A DNA stretch of 64,000 bases, taken from positions 48,666 to 112,665 of the forward strand of contig DEFO01000062.1 of assembly GCA_002350805.1 (NCBI GenBank). Reading direction: 5' to 3'. Shown one piece after another: positions 34,384 to 43,700 of this stretch (its first letter is position 1; each line of letters begins with the position of its first letter). The DNA is from Prevotella sp. UBA2850 (GTDB lineage: Bacteria; Bacteroidota; Bacteroidia; Bacteroidales; Bacteroidaceae). Both the position numbers and the translations under genes were made by a program. A model generated the notes under the pieces. The model ran no database searches, had not been told where the DNA came from, and saw only the letters and a list, made by a program, of their open reading frames with translations.

Positions 34384-35562
34384 ATGAAAGACTTTAATTT
34401 TTATGCTCCTACAGAGGTCGCTTTCGGCCGTCAGGCTGAAGAGCAGTTGCCCACATTGATTAAGAAATATGGTGGAACCCGCGTATTGGTACATTATGGT
34501 GGCGGTAGTGCCCGTCGCTCAGGCTTGCTCGACAAGGTGTTCGGCATGCTCACCGAGGCAGGCCTCCCCTATGTCGAACTGGGTGGCGTTGTGCCCAACC
34601 CACTTCTCTCGAAGGTGAGAGAAGGTATCGAACTGTGCCGCCGCGAGGGTGTAGACTTCATCCTGGCTGTGGGCGGCGGCAGCGTCATCGACTCTTCGAA
34701 GGCCATCGGCTATGGTGTGGGTTACGACGGTGATGTGTGGGATTTCTGGTGCGGTAAGAAACCCCAGTCGTGTCTCCCCATCGGCACCGTACTCACCATC
34801 CCAGCTGCAGGCAGCGAGATGAGCGACTCATGTGTCATCACCCGCGATGAAGACCTCAACAAGCGCGGTGTCAACAGCGACCTCTGCCGCTGTCGTTTTG
34901 CCATTATGAACCCCGAGCGTACCTTCACCCTACCTCCATATCAAACAGCTGCAGGTGCCACCGACATCATGATGCACACTATGGAGCGCTACTTCTGCCG
35001 CTTCAATGACATGACGCTCACCGACAGCATCTCAGAGGCACTCTTGCGCACGGTAAAAGACAGTGCACTGGTCGTCATGAAGAACCCCGAGGACTACCGT
35101 AACCGTGCGCAAATCATGTGGGCAGGTTCGCTCTCACACAATAATCTCACCGAGTGTGGCGGTGAGAAAGACTTTGCCACCCACCGTCTTGAACACGAGC
35201 TGAGCGCTCTCTTTGGCGTGACCCACGGCGCCGGTCTGGCCGCCATCTGGGGCTCATGGGCCCGCTATGTCATGCCCAAGCACGTCAGCCGCTTCGTGCA
35301 GTTTGCCGTCAATGTGATGGGTGTCACCAACGACTTCTCCGACCCCGAGGGTACTGCCCTCAAGGGTATTGAGGCTATCGAGCAGTTCTATCGCCAGATT
35401 GGCATGCCTACCAATATACACGAGCTGCTGGGCCGTGACATTACCGACGACGAGATTGACGTGATGGTGCGCAAGTGCAGCCGCGATAACACTGTGGTGC
35501 TCGGTTCTATCGAGAAGATTGCCACCGACGACATGCGTAAGATTTACGAAATGGCACGATGA
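34384..35562 (+). CDS. Iron-containing alcohol dehydrogenase (butanol dehydrogenase-like)
   Basis: A 392-residue cytoplasmic NAD(P)H-dependent alcohol dehydrogenase of the group III, YqhD/BDH type, reducing aldehydes or the reverse. The cofactor loop is AVGGGSVIDSSKAI (about 98-111). The metal ligands lie in GATDIMMHTMERY (Asp and His, about 194-206) and ATHRLEHELSALFGVTHGAG (His pair, about 262-281). The length is normal. The start at 34384 follows its promoter by 24 bases. Its TGA overlaps the ATG of the AGCS symporter (ATGA), so the two are translationally coupled. Confidence 0.93.
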   Translation: MKDFNFYAPTEVAFGRQAEEQLPTLIKKYGGTRVLVHYGGGSARRSGLLDKVFGMLTEAGLPYVELGGVVPNPLLSKVREGIELCRREGVDFILAVGGGSVIDSSKAIGYGVGYDGDVWDFWCGKKPQSCLPIGTVLTIPAAGSEMSDSCVITRDEDLNKRGVNSDLCRCRFAIMNPERTFTLPPYQTAAGATDIMMHTMERYFCRFNDMTLTDSISEALLRTVKDSALVVMKNPEDYRNRAQIMWAGSLSHNNLTECGGEKDFATHRLEHELSALFGVTHGAGLAAIWGSWARYVMPKHVSRFVQFAVNVMGVTNDFSDPEGTALKGIEAIEQFYRQIGMPTNIHELLGRDITDDEIDVMVRKCSRDNTVVLGSIEKIATDDMRKIYEMAR

Positions 35563-36977
35563 ACGAGCTGCTCTCGCCCGACGGATGGTTCAACCGGGTG
35601 CTTACCATGATGAACGACGCGCTATGGACTTACCTGCTAATAGGTATGCTCATCATCTGTGCTGTGTGGTTCACGTGGCGCAGCCGTTTTGTCCAGTTTC
35701 GCATGTTGGGCGAGATGTTCCGCCTGCTGAATGAGTCAACAAACAAGCACGACGGGGCGCATCACATCTCCTCATTCCAGGCATTTGCCGTGGGCGTAGC
35801 CACACGTGTTGGAACAGGTAATCTGGCAGGTGTGGCTACTGCCATCGCCATTGGTGGCCCTGGCTCGGTGTTCTGGATGTGGCTGCTGGCCCTGCTGGGG
35901 TCGGCCACAGCCTTTGTCGAGAGTACTCTGGCACAACTGTTCAAGGTCCGTTCCAAAGACTCGTTCATCGGAGGTCCTGCCTACTACATCCAACAGGGAC
36001 TGCACAAACCGTGGATGGCCAAGCTTTTCGCCGTGCTCATCACTGTCACGTTCGGTCTCTCCTACAATTCCATTCAGAGCAACACCATCTGCGGAGCCAT
36101 GGAACACGCCTTCGGCTTCAATCCTCTTTGGGTGGGTGTTGTTCTGGTTATCCTGTCACTTTTTGTTGTCTTCGGCGGCATCCACCGCATTGCCCGTGTG
36201 AGTAGTGTACTTGTGCCCGTCATGGCCATCGGCTATCTGGCACTGGCCTTGGTCGTCATCCTCATGAACATCCAGCTCATCCCCGATGTCTTCCGCCTCA
36301 TTTTCGAAGATGCCTTTGGTGCCGCACAAGTGGCTGGTGGGGGCATAGGCGCCACCATGATGAACGGTATCAAGCGCGGTCTGTTCTCCAATGAGGCTGG
36401 CGAGGGATCCGCGCCTAATGTGGCAGCCACTGCATCCACGTCGCACCCAGTCAAACAGGGACTCATCCAGGCACTGGGTGTGTTCACCGACACACTGGTC
36501 GTCTGCTCGTGCACAGCGTTCATCATTCTGTTCAGCGGCATCGACACCACCTCCGGCATCAACGGCATCGCCCTCACGCAGGCTGCCCTCAAGGCAGAGA
36601 TGGGTGCGACCGGTCCCATATTCATTGCCGTGGCTATTTTCCTGTTTGCTTTCTCAAGCATCATTGGCAATTATTACTACGGTGAGGCCAATGTCCGTTT
36701 TCTCACTCGCTCCCCCCGTGCGATGCTCTTCTACCGGCTCCTTTCAGGTGGACTGATGGTCATGTTTGGAGCCATGGCCAGCCTGGATGTCGTATGGTCG
36801 CTGGGCGACATCTGCATGGCAATGCTCACCCTTTGCAACCTCGTCGCCATCATCCTGTTAGGCAAATATGCCTTCCGTCTGTTGGAAGACTACCGCATGC
36901 AAAAAAGAAAAGGCATATCCAGTCCCGAATTCCATCGCTCTCAGTTGCCCGAACTCGACTTGCAATGCTGGGAGTAA
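35559..36977 (+). CDS. AGCS-family sodium:alanine/glycine symporter
   Basis: A 472-residue inner-membrane carrier that takes up small neutral amino acids with sodium. About ten to eleven helices can be drawn. The family signature VGTGNLAGVATAIAIGGPG (about 86-104) and the GLFSNEAGEGSAPNVAATA segment (about 270-288) are intact. It starts 4 bases inside the alcohol dehydrogenase stop, so it is the second gene of a two-gene operon. A functional link between alcohol reduction and amino-acid uptake is not evident. Confidence 0.93.
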   Translation: MNELLSPDGWFNRVLTMMNDALWTYLLIGMLIICAVWFTWRSRFVQFRMLGEMFRLLNESTNKHDGAHHISSFQAFAVGVATRVGTGNLAGVATAIAIGGPGSVFWMWLLALLGSATAFVESTLAQLFKVRSKDSFIGGPAYYIQQGLHKPWMAKLFAVLITVTFGLSYNSIQSNTICGAMEHAFGFNPLWVGVVLVILSLFVVFGGIHRIARVSSVLVPVMAIGYLALALVVILMNIQLIPDVFRLIFEDAFGAAQVAGGGIGATMMNGIKRGLFSNEAGEGSAPNVAATASTSHPVKQGLIQALGVFTDTLVVCSCTAFIILFSGIDTTSGINGIALTQAALKAEMGATGPIFIAVAIFLFAFSSIIGNYYYGEANVRFLTRSPRAMLFYRLLSGGLMVMFGAMASLDVVWSLGDICMAMLTLCNLVAIILLGKYAFRLLEDYRMQKRKGISSPEFHRSQLPELDLQCWE

Positions 36978-36990
36978 AGCCAAAAAAAAG

Positions 36991-37719
36991 TTACTCGATG
37001 ACCACCATCCGCATCTCAATATCGTCGACAGGACGGTCTGCGCGGCCTGTTGCGGTGCTTTGAATCATCTCTACCACGTCGAGACCTTCCTCCACCTCAC
37101 CGAACACGGTATACTGTCCGTCGAGATGGGGTGTGCCGCCGACGGTCGAATAAACCCTCAACTGTTCGTCAGTGAGTCCACTTTTACCCACCTTGGCTTC
37201 GGCCTCGGCCACGAGTTTATCTTGCAATTCCTGTAGGGCGGCACGATTCCGCTCACGACGCATCTGCATGATATCAGCACGATGGGCTGCAGCAAGGGCA
37301 TTGAACTCTGCCTGTACTTTCTGCATCCTCAATTGCTTGGAGAACTGACGGAGCTGGTTCTCATTGTACACCTGTCCCCAGACAATATAGAACTGAGAAC
37401 CGCTGCTTCGACGCTCAGGATTCACTTCATCGCCTTGACGGGCAGCAGCCAAGGCACCGCGCCGGTGGAAAAGGCCGTCCTTGATTTCAGCTTCGAGAGT
37501 ATAGCCAGGATCTCCCATGCCCAGCATCTTCCCGGATGGTGCGCCCTTTGAGTCTGGATCACCACCCTGAATCATAAAGTCTTTGATAACACGATGGAAT
37601 AGCGTACCATCATAATAGCCCTCTTTAGCCAGTTTCACAAAATTATCGCGGTGGATGGGGGTCTCGTCGTAAAGCCGGACAACGATGTCGCCCAACATGG
37701 TTTGTATCTTTACTTTCAT
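36991..37719 (-). CDS. Cyclophilin-type peptidyl-prolyl isomerase with helical insertion
   Basis: A 242-residue cyclophilin that isomerises X-Pro bonds. The active-site core is present: FHRVIKDFMIQGGDP (about 41-55), SSGSQFYIVWG (about 105-115) and YTVFGEVEEGL (about 203-213). Between residues 118 and 195 there is a charged, coiled-coil-like insertion (QLRMQKVQAEF, RRERNRAALQELQDKL) not found in minimal cyclophilins of about 165 residues. There is no signal peptide, so it is likely cytoplasmic. It starts 55 bases after the STAS-kinase gene on the same strand with no promoter seen, so they probably share a transcript. Confidence 0.88.
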   Translation of the reverse strand: MKVKIQTMLGDIVVRLYDETPIHRDNFVKLAKEGYYDGTLFHRVIKDFMIQGGDPDSKGAPSGKMLGMGDPGYTLEAEIKDGLFHRRGALAAARQGDEVNPERRSSGSQFYIVWGQVYNENQLRQFSKQLRMQKVQAEFNALAAAHRADIMQMRRERNRAALQELQDKLVAEAEAKVGKSGLTDEQLRVYSTVGGTPHLDGQYTVFGEVEEGLDVVEMIQSTATGRADRPVDDIEMRMVVIE

Positions 37720-37774
37720 AAAGGATGAATATTACTTTGGAAATTAAAAAACTCTCAGTTCAACTTTCTGCTTG

Positions 37775-38968
37775 CTACAGTGTCCAATCGCTGAATGTAC
37801 GGCTAATGGCCAGCAGATAGTCCCTACGCTTGTAGATACGTTCATCAAACAGTTCCTGGCACTCTCGGATGACCTTCTCGGGGAATGAGTCTGACAGGGC
37901 CAGCCATGAGAAGTTTCTCACGGTGCTGACGGCATCGATTTGGGCATTGCGGTGGTCGATGGCGGCGGGGGTACATCCCTCGAAATAATAAGCAATCATC
38001 TTCTCCCACAACAGTTTGCCATAGTCACGGGGCATACCGATAATTTGGTCGTAATCGCCCACCAGTGTGACCATGGCCGAATAGGCATGACCCAGGTCGA
38101 GCAATGGATGGCCAAAGCCCACCTCACCCATGTCAATGAGCATCAATTCGTTGCCCTGCATCATGGCATTCTTGCTCTGCAGGTCGCAGTGCAACAACCG
38201 GTCACACGGAGGGATGGAGCAGATAATCTGAAGCATCAGGTCGACCGACCGTGTGTCGAAATAACGGCTGATATGGCGCACGGCCGCTTCCTCGCGGGCC
38301 ATGGCATCGGGAATGGTGCTGTGCTGAGGCACGTGGATGCGGTGCATCTGGCGGAACAGGCTGGCATATTTGCGGGCATACTCGTCGATGTTATCAGGAT
38401 GCTGTTTGACGCAGGTGCTAAGCGTCTCGGCGTTTAGCAGTTCATAGACCAGTCCGTATTGGTTTCCCACCCGCACCACATCGAACGAGATGGCAGTAGG
38501 CATGCCCAGCACAAATGCTTCCTTGGCCATGGCAATCTCGTTTTGCACTTGGTCGATAGTGGTCCCCTCGCGAAACACCTTGATAATGGTGTCATCGGAG
38601 ATACGGTAGACCGTGCCCACGCCCCCGCTGCCTATCACATCTTTCTCATTGACAGTTATCTGGCGCAAGGCGCGTTCAATGGTCATAATCTTGGTAAAGC
38701 CTGTCAAATCGAACACATTGTATACGTCTGGCTGCACCTCGATAATGCTGAAATGAGGATAGCTCTTCGACAATTGCAGCATGATGCGCAATCCGGAACT
38801 GGAGATATAGGTGAGTTCGCGGGCATCGCAGGTCAGGCGGTTGATAAGTCCGCACAGCACCAGCCGCTTGCTAAGCTCGTTCTTCACCTCTGCGGCCGCA
38901 GCTGAGTCCATATGCCCTTTCAGGAAGACGGTCACCTGACCATGATTTTGCTTAATGACGATTTCCAT
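37775..38968 (-). CDS. STAS domain fused to an aminoglycoside-phosphotransferase-like kinase
   Basis: A 397-residue two-domain protein. Residues 1-100 form a STAS (anti-sigma antagonist) domain; YISSSGLRIML aligns with the DSSG phospho-acceptor loop of SpoIIAA, with Ser57 at the acceptor position and Ser in place of the Asp before it. Residues 108-397 form an APH/choline-kinase-like fold: glycine loop GSGGVGTVY (113-121), Lys130 in TIIKVF, catalytic LLHCDLQSKNAMM (His260, Asp262, Asn267) and metal site LIDMGE (Asp279). The arrangement recalls the TIGR02172 group (first described from Fibrobacter), from memory. A self-contained kinase plus phospho-switch is an inference. The start at 38968 follows a minus-strand -7 box at 39023-39016. 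Confidence 0.82.
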   Translation of the reverse strand: MEIVIKQNHGQVTVFLKGHMDSAAAAEVKNELSKRLVLCGLINRLTCDARELTYISSSGLRIMLQLSKSYPHFSIIEVQPDVYNVFDLTGFTKIMTIERALRQITVNEKDVIGSGGVGTVYRISDDTIIKVFREGTTIDQVQNEIAMAKEAFVLGMPTAISFDVVRVGNQYGLVYELLNAETLSTCVKQHPDNIDEYARKYASLFRQMHRIHVPQHSTIPDAMAREEAAVRHISRYFDTRSVDLMLQIICSIPPCDRLLHCDLQSKNAMMQGNELMLIDMGEVGFGHPLLDLGHAYSAMVTLVGDYDQIIGMPRDYGKLLWEKMIAYYFEGCTPAAIDHRNAQIDAVSTVRNFSWLALSDSFPEKVIRECQELFDERIYKRRDYLLAISRTFSDWTL

Positions 38969-39015
38969 AAGCTTTGCATTAGGGGGTTGAGATGGGTTTT
39001 CAGTTAACTTTGGTG

Positions 39016-39064
39016 CAAAGATATGAAAAAAAAGCAGAAAGTCATCATTTTTTTCGTACTTTTG
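39016..39064. promoter_or_regulatory. Divergent -7 boxes for the STAS-kinase and MATE genes
   Basis: Minus strand TATCTTTG (39023-39016) faces the STAS-kinase gene. Plus strand TACTTTTG (39057-39064) lies 9 bases before the MATE start at 39074. Neither has a clear TTTG -33 box. Confidence 0.55.
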
Positions 39065-39073
39065 CACTCGATT

Positions 39074-40432
39074 ATGCATCAGCGCAACCGACAAATTCTG
39101 CAAATAGCCCTGCCAAGCATCGTCTCGAACATTACCGTTCCGCTGCTGGGTCTCATCGATGTGGCCATCGTAGGCCACATGGGCAGTGCCGCCTATATCG
39201 GGGCTATTGCCGTAGGCTCGATGATTTTCAACCTGCTATACTGGCTGTTCGGTTTCCTACGCATGGGCACCAGCGGCATGACCTCGCAGGCTCTGGGGCG
39301 CCGTGACATGTCGGAGGTGATGCGCCTATTTGTGAACTCGCTGACCGTCGGACTGGGCATCGCCATGGTGTTCATCATCTTGCAGGTTCCCCTACGCGAG
39401 TTGGCGTTGCTGTTGATGCATCCAACGCCTGACATCACACCATTGGCGGCAACCTATTTTAATATATGCATCTGGGGGGCACCAGCCATGATGGGCATCT
39501 ACAGCCTGAACGGCTGGTTCATCGGCATGCAGAACACCCGCATTCCGATGTTCATTTCCATCATGCAGAATGTGGTGAATATCCTGGCCAGTCTGACGCT
39601 GGTTTTCGCCTGCGGCATGAAAATAGAGGGTGTAGTCCTGGGAACAGTCATCGCACAATGGGCAGGATTCCTGACGGCGCTATTCCTATGGCACCATTAC
39701 TACGGGCGGCTGAGACGCTATTATCCTCATGCCACCTCTTCAGGCGCTGTCGCCACTCAGAAAGAAAGAAAAGAGCCCCAGCAAACTGCCATGCGACATG
39801 CCGAACTCATGAAGTTTTTTCAAGTCAACCGCGATATTTTCCTCCGCACGCTGTTTCTCGTGGCCGTCAACCTCTTTTTTACATCAGCAGGCGCCCGACA
39901 AGGGGCGGTCATCCTGTCGGTCAACACATTGCTGATGCAGCTCTACCTGTTGTTCTCATACGTCATGGATGGCTTTGCCTATGCCGGCGAGGCCATCGGC
40001 GGCAAATACTACGGAGCGCGCAATGAGGTCGCTTTCCGCGATGTGGTGGTCCGCGTGTTCTGGTGGAGCGGTGCTATGGCGGTGCTTTTCACACTGGTCT
40101 ATGCGCTAGGTGGTACCGCCTTTTTGCGGCTGCTCACCAACGAGACATCGGTCATCGCAGCATCGGGCACCTACTTTTTCTGGGCATTGCTGATACCTGC
40201 CGTGGGAATGACTGCGTTCGTATGGGACGGCGTGTTTATCGGCATTACAGCCACCCGTGGCATGCTCGTCTCGTCGGTCATCTCAGCGATATTGTTTTTT
40301 GTGGTCTACGAACTGTTCCGTCATTCGTGGGGCAACCATGCCTTATGGCTGGCCATGATTCTCTATCTGCTGATGCGGGGAATCGTGCAAACCATCTGGT
40401 ACTTCAAGAAAGTGAGAAGGTTTGTTAAGTGA
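39074..40432 (+). CDS. MATE-family efflux transporter
   Basis: A 452-residue inner-membrane protein of the MATE (DinF-like) family, which exports drugs or metabolites in exchange for Na+ or H+. Twelve helices in two bundles can be drawn. The first helix pair contains ALPSIVSNITVPLLGLIDVA (about 11-30), and the mirrored second half starts near residue 255 (FLVAVNLFFTSAGARQG). The start at 39074 (MHQRNRQIL) is chosen because the longer frame begins upstream of the -7 box. Its stop codon lies in AAGTGAGAAGTGAG, the leading part of a 3'-end dispersed repeat. Confidence 0.92.
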   Translation: MHQRNRQILQIALPSIVSNITVPLLGLIDVAIVGHMGSAAYIGAIAVGSMIFNLLYWLFGFLRMGTSGMTSQALGRRDMSEVMRLFVNSLTVGLGIAMVFIILQVPLRELALLLMHPTPDITPLAATYFNICIWGAPAMMGIYSLNGWFIGMQNTRIPMFISIMQNVVNILASLTLVFACGMKIEGVVLGTVIAQWAGFLTALFLWHHYYGRLRRYYPHATSSGAVATQKERKEPQQTAMRHAELMKFFQVNRDIFLRTLFLVAVNLFFTSAGARQGAVILSVNTLLMQLYLLFSYVMDGFAYAGEAIGGKYYGARNEVAFRDVVVRVFWWSGAMAVLFTLVYALGGTAFLRLLTNETSVIAASGTYFFWALLIPAVGMTAFVWDGVFIGITATRGMLVSSVISAILFFVVYELFRHSWGNHALWLAMILYLLMRGIVQTIWYFKKVRRFVK

Positions 40433-40669
40433 GAAGTGAGAAGTGACAAGTATGATATGCTTTGTGGTATTGTCTACACTCCCAAACTCCCCCTAACAAG
40501 TTGAGAACTGAAAGCTGAGAGTTGAGAGGTATGATTACCTTTGGCTATTGCTCTCAAGCAGGCAGGCACCCTCCCCCCTTTGGGGGAGCTGGAGGGGGCT
40601 GGGGCTGGAGCTGGAGGGGGCTTCTGATGCTAATAAGTATTTATATTCCTTGCAAAAGTACAAAATACT
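40433..40669 (+). repeat. 3'-end dispersed repeat, copy 5, with GC-rich palindromes
   Basis: AAGTGAGAAGTGACAAG, which includes the MATE stop, is followed by purine repeats and the core GAGAGGTATGATTACCTTTGG (about 40524-40544). Then come the palindrome CTCCCCCCTTTGGGGGAG (about 40572-40589) and GGAGCTGGAGGGGGC, the latter partly duplicated. No gene seen. Confidence 0.8.
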
Positions 40670-40699
40670 TTTGTATTCTGTAGATTTTTCGTACCTTTG
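40670..40699 (+). promoter_or_regulatory. Promoter for the second alpha-2-macroglobulin gene
   Basis: TTTG 40670-40673, an 18-base spacer (slightly short), TACCTTTG 40692-40699; the start codon is at 40723. Confidence 0.7.
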
Positions 40700-40722
40700 C
40701 ATGGATAATAGCATCAACGCGT

Positions 40723-43700
40723 ATGAAAAAGTTATTTGTCTTACTATTGATAATGGTGATGACCATGATACCGAACCCTATGAATGCCGACAATTATACC
40801 GCCCTTTGGAAGCAGGCCGATGAGGCGCTCGAGAAAGATCTGCCGAAAACAGAGCAGCAATGGCTTGGGCAAATCATGGAGAAGGCTCGCTCGGAAAAGG
40901 CGTACGGTCAACTGCTGAAAGCAGAGTTGCGCATGTCGAAATCGCTGATGGCAGTTTCGCCAGACTCGCTGTTGCCGGCTGTCAACCGACTCAGAGAGGC
41001 AGAGGTGAATGCCAGAAAGGACGAGCCTGTGCTCTCGATGGTCTATGCCGCCGTGCTGGGGCATCTCTACAAGAGCTACGAAGAACTGGGCGACGACCAT
41101 GAGGCTATTAGTGCCGACTATTTCGTCCGCTCACTGGCCCAGCCGGAGTTGCTGGCCAAGCACAAGGCCCTCGACTATGCCCCTTTGGTGGTGGAGGGAA
41201 AAGACAGCCGCATCTTCTACAACGACTTGCTCAGCGTCATCGGCTTCGAAGCGGGTAATATGGAACTGCTGCATAGCTACTACGAGAAGAACGGCAACCG
41301 GCCCGCCTCGCTCATCACGGCACTGGAGATACTGAAAAAGAATCACAAGCCATGGGAGCGCGACCTGAAGGCATCGGCCTACGTGGCCTCACTCGACTCG
41401 CTGGCAGAGCAGTATGGCGACCTGCCAGAATGTGGAGAGGTGGCCATCGTCCGATACAGCATGATGGAACAATGCGAGACTACCCCAGAAGAGCGCATGC
41501 GCTACATCGACAACGCACTGGCAAAATGGGGCTCATGGCAACGCATGAACCAACTGCGCAACGCCCAGATGAGTCTCACCCAGCCATCATTCTCTGCCCA
41601 GCTAGGCAACATGGTGAGTCTGCCCAACCATCAACGCAAACTGGAGTTCAACATGGTGAGAAACATCGGTGAAGTGAAGATGACCGTCAGCAGGCTGAAA
41701 CTCGATGCTACGACGGAACTGAACCCCAGCAATGCCAATCATTATGCCAAACTGAAAGCCGCCATAGAGCGCGTGGTACAGACTGAAACACACAGCTACA
41801 AGAACCACCCCTCTTATAAAGAGGTGGAAGACTCGATGTTCATCAAGGGGCTGCCAGTAGGCATCTACATGATTGAGATGACTACCGACAATAAGAACAT
41901 CCAACCGCAGCGCTGCCTTTACTACGTGAGCGACTTGTATGTGCTCTCACAGGAAATGCCGGAGAAGAAGATACGCTATGCCGTCGTGAGCGGAACCACC
42001 GGACAGCCAGTGGCTGGAGCCACGCTGGTGCTGAAGTTCCCGCAGCGCTACGACACGAAGAAAAAGAGTGAGGTGCTGACAGGCGGGCCTAACGGCGAGG
42101 TGGTCTACACCTATACCAACAATGCCCCTGAAGATGTACGGGCCTATACCACAACCGACAAATTTCTGCCTTCAACAGGCATCTGGAACCAATTCAGCTT
42201 CTACGAGAACACCCGCGAGACACAATATGTCACGCTCTATACCGACCGTAGCATCTACCGTCCGGGACAGACTGTGCATGTAGCCGCCCTGGCTTTTCTC
42301 AATCAGCGCGGACTGACCACAAAAGCCATGCCCAACAAGAACATGCGCCTGACACTCCGCAATGCCAACCATAAGGTGGTAGAGGAGAAAGAGGTCACTA
42401 CCGACGAGTTCGGAATGGCCTCTGCCGACTTTGTGCTGCCTCAGAACGGACTGAATGGCACCTACGTCATTCAAAGCAATGTGGGCAACGGATATGCCCA
42501 CCTGACGGTCGACGAATACAAACGCCCCACTTTCCAAATAGAGTTTCCCGAAGTGAAGGAGTCTTACCAGCACGGCGACACCGTCAAGGTGAAGGCCTAC
42601 GCCAAATCGTATGCGGGAGTTCCGGTGCAGGGAGCAAAGGTTACTTATCGCGTTGACCGCTCGCAAGCTTTCTGGTGGTGGCGTTTCGGAGGAGATTCCG
42701 ATGCCAATGCACAGCTGCTGGAGGGCGAGACGGTGACCGATGCCGACGGAGCCTTTACCATTCCCATGCCCATGATGCTGCCGGAGAGCGCATTGGCAGA
42801 CCGTGACCACACGGCCAGGTTCTATCAGATTAAAGCATGGGCACAGGTGACCGACCAGGCCGGTGAGTCGCACGAGGGTGAGATGACGCTGCCATTAGGC
42901 AACAAGAATACTGCCATCAGTTGCGACGTACCCGAGAAGTCGCTCCGCGAGGATCTCAAGACCATTACCTTCTCACGGCACAACATGGCAGGAACGGTCA
43001 TCGAAGGACGGATCAAGTGGCAGATAGATGGTGGAGAATGGCACGACGCAGAGGCCAATAAACCTGTTGACATCAGCCAGTTGCCGTTGAGCAGCGGCCG
43101 CCATGAGGTACAGGCGGTTTGTGAGAACGACACCGTGAAGCAGACCTTTGTGGTGTTCAGTCTCGCTGACAAGCGTCCATGCATCGAGACACACGACTGG
43201 TTCTACCAGACATCCTCTGTGTTCCCCCGCGACGGCAAGCCCGTCACCATTCAGGTGGGCTCGAGCGATACAGACACACATATCCTCTACACCATCATCT
43301 CGGGCAAACGCGTGCTGGAGAGTGGTGTCATCGACCAAAGCAATGCCATTCTGACTCGACAATTCACCTACCGCGAGGAGTACGGCAGCGGCCTGCTGCT
43401 CACCTATGCCTGGGTGAAGGAGGGACAGATGTATCAGCATCAGACACAAATCATGCGACCCCTGCCCGACAAACGGCTCATCCTGACATGGAAGACCTTC
43501 CGCGACCGACTCACACCGGGACAGAAAGAAGAGTGGACACTTCATATTGCGCGTCCTGACGGCACACCCGCCAAGGCCCAGCTGTTGGCAGCAATGTATG
43601 ACAAGTCGCTCGACAATATTCTTTCTCACGGATGGGACTTCAGTCCGAACATCCATCAGAACCTGCCTTCTGCCCATTGGCGAAAAGGCTACTATGGCAG

